Assembly: GCA_002369195.1 (NCBI GenBank)
Contig: DFEW01000005.1
Span: 28,559 to 40,448, forward strand
Direction: 5' to 3'
DNA: 11,890 nucleotides
Source: Christensenella sp. UBA3792
GTDB lineage: Bacteria > Bacillota > Clostridia > Christensenellales > CAG-138
Shown: positions 1 to 5,548 of the stretch, in pieces
Layout: each line of letters opens with the position of its first letter
How positions within the stretch are numbered: the stretch's first letter is position 1
Program-made: the position numbers and the translations under genes
Notes under the pieces: model-generated
The model's database searches: none
The model's input: only the letters and a program-made list of their open reading frames with translations
What the model was told of the DNA's origin: nothing

Positions 1-92
1 GGATCGAGGATCTCGGCGCCGGCAATCACAACACGAACGTCACCGCGGAACAGGCCGAGGCCGCGATCCGCGAATTGAGAGGGGAGGCATAA
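1..92 (+). CDS. Transketolase N-terminal subunit (3' end only)
   Basis: Only the last 29 codons are present, read from base 3 to the TAA at 90-92. The tail contains NVTAEQAEAAIREL, an acidic-amphipathic helix such as closes the thiamine-diphosphate-binding N-terminal subunit of split transketolases. The identification rests mainly on context: the stop lies two bases before the start of an obvious transketolase C-terminal subunit, and in split transketolases the two halves are encoded next to each other in this order. The N subunit would supply the ThDP diphosphate and Mg-binding half of the active site, so the downstream subunit would be inactive without it. Nothing of the catalytic part is visible here, so residue-level statements are not possible. 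In a sulfo-TK reading this would be SqwG. Confidence 0.72.
   Translation, partial: IEDLGAGNHNTNVTAEQAEAAIRELRGEA
81..87 (+). promoter_or_regulatory. Ribosome binding site of transketolase C subunit
   Basis: GGGGAGG lies seven bases before the ATG at 95, inside the last codons of the N-subunit gene. It fixes the ATG at 95 rather than the in-frame ATG at 101. Confidence 0.8.
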
Positions 93-94
93 CC

Positions 95-1018
95 ATGGAA
101 ATGAGAGCTGTTTACGCAGAATGCCTTGCAAAGCTGATGGAAGAGGACAAGCACGTCGTCCTGCTGGACGCGGACCTTGCCAAGGCGAGCGGCACGCTGA
201 ACCTGCGTCCCCGCTTCCCCGAGCAGATTTTCGATTGCGGCGTCGCCGAACAGAACATGGCGTCGATCGCGGCGGGTCTGTCGAGCTACGGATTCAAGCC
301 GTGGATCGAGAGCTTTACGCCGTTCGCGTCGCGCCGCATCTGCGATCAGATCGCGATCTCGATCGCGTACGCCAAGCAGAACGTGAAGATCGTCGGCACC
401 GATCCGGGCATCTCCGCGGAGCTCAACGGCGGCACACATATGAGCATGGAGGACATCGGCGTACTGCGCTCGATTCCGGGCCTCGTCATCTTCGAGCCGG
501 TCGACAGCGTGCAGCTTCGCGCCGCCATGCCCGTGCTGAACGCATACAACGGCTGCATTTATATTCGTTTATTCAGAAAGCAGCTGCCCGATGTGTTCCC
601 CGAAGATTACACGTTCGATCTGTTCAAGGCGGACAAGCTGCGCGACGGAAAAGACCTTTCGATCTTCGTCTCCGGCATGCTCACCAAGGACGTTTTGGAC
701 GCTGCGGAAGCGCTCGAAAAAGAGGGCATCTCCTGCGACGTGATCAACATCCACACCATCAAGCCGATCGATCGCGAAGCGGTTCTCGCATCCGCGCAAA
801 AGACCGGCGCGGTGCTGACGGTGGAAAACCACAATGTGATCGGCGGACTGCACTCCGCGGTGCTCGAAGCGCTTGCGGCGCAGAAGATTCCGGCATGCGC
901 GGTCGGCGTCATGGACCGGTTCGGCGAAGTGGGCAAGCTGCCGTATCTGAGAGAAGTGACGGGACTGACCGTCGAGAACATCATCAAGCGCGCAAAAGAC
1001 GCAATTTTACTGAAATAA
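95..1018 (+). CDS. Split transketolase, C-terminal subunit
   Basis: This 307-residue protein has the length and organisation of the C-terminal half of a two-subunit transketolase: a pyrimidine-binding domain (about 1-165) and a C-terminal transketolase domain (about 185-305). The motif CGVAEQNMASIAAG (48-61) contains E52, the glutamate that activates thiamine diphosphate. H115 in GGTH corresponds to the conserved substrate-binding histidine (His481 in the yeast enzyme). By eye alignment the position of yeast His469, which contacts substrate phosphate, is D103 in GTDPG, while an arginine (R161, in FRKQLPD) is kept. The enzyme transfers a two-carbon ketol unit between sugars. With the RpiB-like isomerase and Fe-ADH that follow, a role in sulfofructose/sulfoerythrulose cleavage (SqwH-type) is the preferred reading. 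An ordinary pentose-phosphate transketolase, or one acting on another sugar, is the alternative. Start chosen by the strong upstream ribosome binding site. Confidence 0.93.
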   Translation: MEMRAVYAECLAKLMEEDKHVVLLDADLAKASGTLNLRPRFPEQIFDCGVAEQNMASIAAGLSSYGFKPWIESFTPFASRRICDQIAISIAYAKQNVKIVGTDPGISAELNGGTHMSMEDIGVLRSIPGLVIFEPVDSVQLRAAMPVLNAYNGCIYIRLFRKQLPDVFPEDYTFDLFKADKLRDGKDLSIFVSGMLTKDVLDAAEALEKEGISCDVINIHTIKPIDREAVLASAQKTGAVLTVENHNVIGGLHSAVLEALAAQKIPACAVGVMDRFGEVGKLPYLREVTGLTVENIIKRAKDAILLK

Positions 1019-1019
1019 C

Positions 1020-1025
1020 AGGAGG
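1020..1025 (+). promoter_or_regulatory. Ribosome binding site of RpiB-like isomerase
   Basis: A perfect AGGAGG stands eight bases before the ATG at 1034, just after the transketolase stop at 1018. Confidence 0.85.
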
Positions 1026-1033
1026 TTTTACCA

Positions 1034-1510
1034 ATGAAACTGGCAATCGGAAGCGACAAGTCCGGCTTTACCGTCAAGGAAGCGATCAAGGCATATCTTA
1101 AGGAAGCGAACATCGAATGCGACGATCTCGGCACCGTCGATCTCAACGACGTCCATCCCTACTACCGCGTAGCGAGCGACGTCGCGCCCAAGGTGCAAGA
1201 CGGCACGTATGAAAAGGCGATCCTCATCTGCGGCACCGGCGCGGGCATGAGCGTGGTTGCGAACAAGTTCAAGGGCGTGCACGCGGTCGCGTGCGAAAGC
1301 ATGTATGCCGCGAAGATGGCGCGCGCGATCAACAACGCGAACGTGCTGTGCATGGGCGGCTGGATCGTCGGTCCTGAGATGGCGATCGAGATGGTCAAGA
1401 TCTTCCTTTCCACCGACTGGTGCCAGGATCTGGAGGACTGGCGCGCAGTGAATATGCATAAGTTCGCCGCGCAGGTTCAGGCGATCGAGGATTCCATTTA
1501 TGGCGCTTGA
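1034..1510 (+). CDS. RpiB/LacA/LacB-family sugar isomerase
   Basis: The 158-residue length and the motifs GSDKSGF (6-12) and ICGTGAGMSVVANK (65-78) place this in the RpiB/LacAB aldose-ketose isomerase family. C66, the catalytic base in E. coli RpiB, is kept, as are D8 and the anion-hole segment GTGAGMS. Other RpiB residues are not: His10 is K9, His99 is I99 (in ARAINNANVL), and the positions of the phosphate-binding Arg133/Arg137 fall on N140 and F144 by eye alignment. That pattern argues against plain ribose-5-phosphate isomerase and for a substrate without the usual phosphate. Between a split transketolase and an Fe-ADH, the role that fits is interconversion of 4-deoxy-4-sulfoerythrose and 4-deoxy-4-sulfoerythrulose (SqwI-type). 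A tetrose- or pentose-phosphate isomerase of another pathway remains possible. The gene overlaps the next by 11 bp. Confidence 0.9.
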   Translation: MKLAIGSDKSGFTVKEAIKAYLKEANIECDDLGTVDLNDVHPYYRVASDVAPKVQDGTYEKAILICGTGAGMSVVANKFKGVHAVACESMYAAKMARAINNANVLCMGGWIVGPEMAIEMVKIFLSTDWCQDLEDWRAVNMHKFAAQVQAIEDSIYGA

Positions 1511-2597
1511 GTTTCTCTATTCCCAGCCGGTCAAGATCCGGTTCGGCTGCGGCAGCCGGCACGCGCTCGGCGAGGTGCTTTCCTCGCTCGGCGCGCAGCG
1601 GTGCCTTGTCGTCTGCGACCGGTTTCTGCGTCCCGCGGTTGAACAGATGCAGCACAAGATCCCCGCGATCGCGGCGATCTTCTCCGATGTTGAGGAAAAC
1701 CCGCAGCTCATCGGCGTGACCGCGTCGGTCGGGCTGATTCGCGAACATGACGTGCAGGCGGTCGTCGGCATCGGCGGCGGCAGCACGATGGATACGGCGA
1801 AGTTTGCCGCGGCGATCGCATCCGAGTCGGACGATCCGCTTCCCTATTTCCGTGGCGAACGTCACTTTCCCGCCGTCCGTCTCCCGATGATCGCAATGCC
1901 CACGACGGCCGGCACCGGCAGCGAGGTCACGCAGGTCTCGGTCATGAGCAACGGCAAGGAAAAAAAGACGATCAACAATCCGGTCTTTATGCCCGCCGTC
2001 GCGATCGTCGATCCCGAGCTGACGCTGACCGTGCCGCCGCGCACGACGATGAACACCGGTCTCGACGCGATGGCGCATGCGCTGGAGGGCTACTGGAGCC
2101 GGAACCATCAGCCGGTGTCCGACCTGTGTGCGATCGAAGCGGTGCGCCTCGTGCTCGAAAACCTGGAGAGCGCGTATCGCGACGGGTCGAACCTTGCCGC
2201 GCGCGAGAACATGTCACTTGCGGCGCTTTTGGGCGGACTCAGCTTTGCCCTGCCCAAGACCGCGGGCAGCCACGCATGCAGCTATCCGCTTTCGGAGGAC
2301 TATCATCTGCCGCACGGCGAGGCGTGCGCGTTCACGCTCGACAGCTTCGTGCGCATCAACGCGGATGAACGGCTCGAACGGCTCTGCCGCAGGGTCGGTC
2401 TGTCCGGCACGGAGGAGCTTGCCGCGCGCATCAAGGCGCTCAAGCAGCTCGGCGGCCTCAGAATGACGCTGTCCGATCTCGGCGAAGTCGATCTCGATCA
2501 GCTCGCGCGCGACGCGGCGGCACATCCGCTGATGCGCAACAATCCGGTCGAAATGGATGAGGCGGCGTGCAGGCGCATGTTCGCGGCACTGCAATGA
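1500..2597 (+). CDS. Iron-containing (group III) alcohol dehydrogenase
   Basis: A 365-residue NAD(P)-dependent Fe-ADH of usual length. The N-terminal dinucleotide domain carries GIGGGSTMDTAK (90-101) and the family signature PTTAGTGSEVT (134-144). The C-terminal helical domain supplies the four metal ligands: D189 and H193 in GLDAMAHALE, H258 in AGSHACSYPL, and H272 in PHGEACAF. The enzyme should reduce a small aldehyde to an alcohol. In this operon the likely substrate is the aldehyde left after the second transketolase step, sulfoacetaldehyde, giving isethionate (SqwF-type). Glycolaldehyde or phosphonoacetaldehyde reduction would look similar. The ATG lies within the end of the isomerase gene (11 bp overlap), with GAGG at 1487-1490 as ribosome binding site, so translation is probably coupled. 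The family is certain; the substrate is inference. Confidence 0.93.
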   Translation: MALEFLYSQPVKIRFGCGSRHALGEVLSSLGAQRCLVVCDRFLRPAVEQMQHKIPAIAAIFSDVEENPQLIGVTASVGLIREHDVQAVVGIGGGSTMDTAKFAAAIASESDDPLPYFRGERHFPAVRLPMIAMPTTAGTGSEVTQVSVMSNGKEKKTINNPVFMPAVAIVDPELTLTVPPRTTMNTGLDAMAHALEGYWSRNHQPVSDLCAIEAVRLVLENLESAYRDGSNLAARENMSLAALLGGLSFALPKTAGSHACSYPLSEDYHLPHGEACAFTLDSFVRINADERLERLCRRVGLSGTEELAARIKALKQLGGLRMTLSDLGEVDLDQLARDAAAHPLMRNNPVEMDEAACRRMFAALQ

Positions 2598-3517
2598 AGC
2601 AGCGGCTTTCCGACGTCGGCATGATCGCCGGCATGGTGCTGGCATGGTCGATCTACTACGCGGTTTCGAAGCGCATGGTGGACGCGACGGGCTCCGCGTT
2701 TCTCGCGGGGTTTCTGCTGCGCGCCGCGGCGCTCGTGTTTCTGACCGTGCAGCTCGCCGCGACCGGCGGCTTTGCCGATCTGTTCCGGCAGGGCAAGGTG
2801 ACGGTGATCCTGCTGATCATCGGCGTATTCGGGTTTCTGCTCGACCTGTTCGCGAATCTCGGCTACGCTTACGGCGGCTCACTCGGCACCGGAACGGCGC
2901 TTCTCAAAACCGACGTTCTGATGGTGAACCTGCTGACGGTTGCGATCTACCGTAAGCGCCTGTATGCGACCGACTGGATCGGCAGCGCGCTGATGCTAAT
3001 CGGCGTCCTGCTGGTGCTGGGGATCGACTTCTCGGCGTTCACCTTTCGTCCGACCGATCTGTTCTTTCTGCTGAGCGCGCTGTGCGTGACGTGCAACGCG
3101 TTCATCATCAAGGCGGCGCAGCAGAAGCACGCGCAGAAGGCGGACACGATCTCCTACTACAACAATTTCGTTGTGCTGCTGCTGTTCGCGCTGTTCTCGA
3201 TCGCGCGCGGCGACCTTCGGACGCTGGATCCCGCATCGGTTCCCGGCTTTTGGTGGCTCGTGCCGCTCGGCGGACTTGCGCAGACCTGCATTTATTTCTT
3301 CTACTACCGCAACCTGAAGCGCCATGAAGTCTGGATCGTCAAGCTCTGGCTGCTGCTGATGCCGGTGGTAAGCTGCCTGATCGGCGTCTTTTTCCTGAAC
3401 GAATCGATGACGCTTGAAAAGGGCATCGGCGTCGGCGTCGTTCTGCTCGGCGCCGTCGTGATCCTGCTGCGCGAAAAACTGCACCCGCATACGGAGGCCG
3501 TCGATGGAAGGCGATAA
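2594..3517 (+). CDS. DMT superfamily (EamA-type) transporter
   Basis: The product of 307 residues is strongly hydrophobic, with ten predicted membrane helices at about 8-26, 35-54, 69-89, 98-117, 128-145, 154-173, 190-205, 218-237, 247-268 and 277-293. It is built as two five-helix EamA halves, each ending in a long hydrophobic helix typical of the family (SALMLIGVLLVLGI; IGVGVVLLGAVVILL). I start it at the ATG whose last bases overlap the dehydrogenase stop as ATGA (2594-2597); an in-frame GTG at 2567 would add nine charged residues with no better ribosome binding site. DMT proteins move small metabolites across the cytoplasmic membrane and many are exporters. Directly behind an aldehyde reductase, export of its product (isethionate in the sulfo-TK reading) is the natural suggestion, though uptake cannot be excluded. 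The 3' end overlaps the regulator gene by 14 bp. Confidence 0.88.
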   Translation: MKQRLSDVGMIAGMVLAWSIYYAVSKRMVDATGSAFLAGFLLRAAALVFLTVQLAATGGFADLFRQGKVTVILLIIGVFGFLLDLFANLGYAYGGSLGTGTALLKTDVLMVNLLTVAIYRKRLYATDWIGSALMLIGVLLVLGIDFSAFTFRPTDLFFLLSALCVTCNAFIIKAAQQKHAQKADTISYYNNFVVLLLFALFSIARGDLRTLDPASVPGFWWLVPLGGLAQTCIYFFYYRNLKRHEVWIVKLWLLLMPVVSCLIGVFFLNESMTLEKGIGVGVVLLGAVVILLREKLHPHTEAVDGRR

Positions 3518-4715
3518 CATGATGCGATTGAAGCGCCAGAACCGCGCCGCGCTCCTCAAAGCGCTGCAGCGGCACGGCGGGCTGTCCCGAAAACGGCTGG
3601 CGGCGGAACTCGGTCTGACGCCCGCGGCGATCACGAAGATCGCCGCTGAGCTGATTGCGCAGAATCTTGTGCGCGAGACCGGACCGCTCTCGACCGGCAG
3701 CGTCGGCCGCAGGGAGATCACGCTCGCGCTGAACCCCGACGCGCGCTGTGCGCTCGGCGTATGGCTCGGGCTCGGACGCGCGGTGCTCTCCGCGATCCGG
3801 CTCGACGGCGGCGTGCTCTTTTCCGAGGACGTCGCGCTTGCCGTGCCCGCCGAAGCGGAGGAAACGATACAGCGCCTGTCCGAGCGCCTGCTCGCGCTTT
3901 TGACGGCGTACGCGATCCCGCGCGAACGGGTGATCGGGCTCGGCATTGCCGTGCGCGGCATGATCGGCACGGACGGACGGACCGTCGAACGCAGTTTCGA
4001 TGCGCTCGATACGGACGGCTTTGCGATTTGCGAGCGGTTCGAAGCGCACACCGGGTTTTGCGCCGTACTGTCCAACAACGTGCGCGCGCTGTTTGCCGCC
4101 GAGCTGTTCTTCTCGCATGAGGCGCAGACCGACAGCGCGCTGTTCGTTCGCTGCGCATCGGGCATCGGCTCCGCGCTTTCGGTGCGCGGACAGATTCTGT
4201 CCGGCAGCCGCGGGCAATGCGGCGAGATCGGACATATTCCGGTCATCCGGCAGGGCGGCAAGCCGTGCCACTGCGGCAAGTCCGGCTGTCTCGAGACGAT
4301 CGCCTCCCCCGCCGCCATCGTAACGGAGGCGCAGGAGCGCTTCGGCGCGGCACAGACGCCGCTGCTCTTCGCAAAGCGCGGCAGTCGGGAGGCGGTGACG
4401 CTTTACGACGTGCTCGACGCGGCGCAGGGCGGCGATCGCGGTGCCGCCGAGGTCTCGGACCGCGCGGCGCAAGCGCTTGCGAACGCATTGAAGGGCGCCG
4501 TATATCTGATCGATCCGGAGCGCATCGTGCTCTACGGACCGCTGTTCGATCATCCGTACTTTCTCTCGCGGCTCAAGGCGGAGATGGCTGTCGGCGTCGA
4601 CGCCGCGCATGCCGTCCCGATGGAGAAGAGCCGGTTCAACAACATCCTCGAAAACAAAGCCGCGGGGCTTCTGGCCGTCGCGCAATTCCTGGAAAACGGA
4701 GGTTTTGTCGAATGA
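3504..4715 (+). CDS. ROK-family transcriptional regulator
   Basis: This 403-residue protein has an N-terminal winged helix-turn-helix (about 10-65; LSRKRLAAELGLTPAAITKI is the HTH) followed by a ROK sugar-sensing domain. The ROK zinc site is intact: H244 in GEIGH, then C255, C257 and C262 in CHCGKSGCLE. Kinase function is lost. The ATP loop, normally DIGGT, reads VWLGLG (86-91 region), and the catalytic Asp after Asn is replaced in NNVRALFAAE (191-200). It is therefore an NagC/XylR/Mlc-type repressor, probably sensing a sugar or sugar derivative handled by this operon. GGAGG at 3492-3496 supports the ATG at 3504; in-frame ATGs at 3519 and 3522 are also feasible, with a weaker AAGG. Its position inside the operon suggests autoregulation, but the operon promoter is outside the window. 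Confidence 0.93.
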   Translation: MEGDNMMRLKRQNRAALLKALQRHGGLSRKRLAAELGLTPAAITKIAAELIAQNLVRETGPLSTGSVGRREITLALNPDARCALGVWLGLGRAVLSAIRLDGGVLFSEDVALAVPAEAEETIQRLSERLLALLTAYAIPRERVIGLGIAVRGMIGTDGRTVERSFDALDTDGFAICERFEAHTGFCAVLSNNVRALFAAELFFSHEAQTDSALFVRCASGIGSALSVRGQILSGSRGQCGEIGHIPVIRQGGKPCHCGKSGCLETIASPAAIVTEAQERFGAAQTPLLFAKRGSREAVTLYDVLDAAQGGDRGAAEVSDRAAQALANALKGAVYLIDPERIVLYGPLFDHPYFLSRLKAEMAVGVDAAHAVPMEKSRFNNILENKAAGLLAVAQFLENGGFVE

Positions 4716-5380
4716 ATTCGCTGCAGCTGCTGCAACATGTCAACCCGAATCTGAAGCTTTACGATGTACGCGACGCGGCGTTTGCGCCTTACGGACGCGT
4801 GCTGTCGGTCGGCAACGAAGCGTTATTTGCGGCGATCCGCCGTACCGAAATCCCCGCCGAGGGCAACCGCTACGTCGCCTCCGATCCGTCGCTCGAAGAA
4901 CTCGATGCGATCCATGCGATCGCGCGCACGGTCTACGGCGGCATGCCGGTGCAGGCGGGCTTCTGCAACGGACGCGGCTTTACGCTCAACGCAGAGGAGT
5001 ATCACAAGTGCAGCGAGGTCAACTGCACCACGACCGGTCTCGTTCTGCTGCTGGCGCTGCCCGAACACATCCGCAGCCGCTCGCTCGACAGCCGCGACGT
5101 CGTCGGCTTCTTTCTGCCGCCCGAAACGGTCGTCGAGATTCATCCGCGCGTGCTGCATTTCGCACCGTGCCGCATCCGTCCCGAAGGATTCAACTGCCTG
5201 GTCGTGCTCGAACACGGCACCAACGAACCGCTCGATGCGGTCGATCCGACGCTTCCGGGCGAGGACGCGCTGCTTTGGATGCGCAACAAGTGGCTTCTCT
5301 GCCACCCCGATTCCCCGCAGGCGCAAAAGGGCGCGTTCGTAGGCATCAGCGGCGAGAACATCCAACTGAATCTTCCGTGA
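4712..5380 (+). CDS. DUF4867-like, cupin-like protein
   Basis: A 222-residue soluble protein with no signal peptide or membrane segment. I recognise it as resembling the DUF4867 family by several blocks: LYDVRDAAFAPYGRVL (16-31), EGNRYVAS (50-57), YGGMPVQAGFCNGR (75-88), LNAEEYHKCSEVN (92-104), HFAPC (149-153) and GISGENIQL (211-219). H98, E102 and H149 in strand-rich surroundings look like a cupin metal site, as in several cupin sugar isomerases; this fold reading is inference. The start overlaps the ROK stop as ATGA and has GGAGG at 4699-4703. It is the last gene before the terminator. In a sulfo-TK operon an enzyme converting sulfoquinovose to sulfofructose is needed and no other gene here can supply it, so this is a candidate. 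A mutarotase or non-catalytic accessory role is equally open. Confidence 0.8.
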   Translation: MNSLQLLQHVNPNLKLYDVRDAAFAPYGRVLSVGNEALFAAIRRTEIPAEGNRYVASDPSLEELDAIHAIARTVYGGMPVQAGFCNGRGFTLNAEEYHKCSEVNCTTTGLVLLLALPEHIRSRSLDSRDVVGFFLPPETVVEIHPRVLHFAPCRIRPEGFNCLVVLEHGTNEPLDAVDPTLPGEDALLWMRNKWLLCHPDSPQAQKGAFVGISGENIQLNLP

Positions 5381-5397
5381 AAAACGGACGCACATTT

Positions 5398-5419
5398 GCA
5401 GGGCCATGCCCTGCTTTTT
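5398..5419 (+). terminator. Intrinsic terminator closing the sugar operon
   Basis: A perfect 7-bp stem, GCAGGGC (5398-5404) and GCCCTGC (5408-5414), with a CAT loop is followed at once by five T, then GTTT. It begins 17 bp after the DUF4867-like stop and is oriented to stop the upstream operon. Confidence 0.9.
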
Positions 5420-5463
5420 GTTTACCTTGCTACTTAATATCGGTAATATGCTCATATTATTTC

Positions 5464-5492
5464 TTGCGTTTTTATATATTATGTGGTATAAT
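5464..5492 (+). promoter_or_regulatory. Sigma-A type promoter of the protease gene
   Basis: A perfect TATAAT (-10) at 5487-5492 is preceded by TGG, forming an extended -10. TTGCGT at 5464-5469 sits 17 bp upstream as a partial -35. The surrounding stretch is strongly AT-rich, unlike the flanking genes. Transcription should begin near 5499-5500, giving a leader of about 50 bases before the ATG at 5549. Confidence 0.85.
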
Positions 5493-5506
5493 TTTCGTTG
5501 ATAGAG

Positions 5507-5524
5507 TTTTGCAAGCATGCAAAA
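5507..5524 (+). repeat. Inverted repeat in the protease leader
   Basis: TTTTGCA (5507-5513) and TGCAAAA (5518-5524) are perfect inverted arms of 7 bp around AGCA. The repeat sits just downstream of the predicted transcription start. It could be an operator for a repressor or a weak leader hairpin; it lacks a T-tract, so it is not an intrinsic terminator. Confidence 0.6.
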
Positions 5525-5534
5525 CGACACAGAG

Positions 5535-5540
5535 AAAGGA
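5535..5540 (+). promoter_or_regulatory. Ribosome binding site of the protease gene
   Basis: AAAGGA eight bases before the ATG at 5549. The next codons encode a typical signal peptide (MKKLFAVLLAALMLLTV), which confirms the start. Confidence 0.75.
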
Positions 5541-5548
5541 TGACACGC

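Noticed and set aside
301..420. High density of GATC and CGATCG words, considered as a methylation or regulatory signal
   Set aside because: They arise from frequent GCG/ATC and GAT/CGC codon pairs in GC-rich genes and show no spacing pattern.
121..1101. A 326-codon + strand frame overlapping the transketolase gene
   Set aside because: Its Arg-rich translation has no motifs and the frame is out of phase with a clear transketolase subunit that has a strong ribosome binding site.
1034..1510. Plain ribose-5-phosphate isomerase B assignment
   Set aside because: Family membership is clear, but several residues needed for the RpiB reaction on phosphosugars are replaced, so I did not use the rpiB symbol.
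2567..2593. Upstream GTG start for the DMT transporter
   Set aside because: It would add nine residues (MQAHVRGTA) before the natural N-terminus without a better ribosome binding site; the ATGA overlap at 2594 is the more typical arrangement.
3339..4685. A 448-codon open frame on the - strand opposite the ROK gene
   Set aside because: The + strand carries an intact ROK protein with HTH and zinc site; the antisense product is low-complexity and Arg/Ala-rich.
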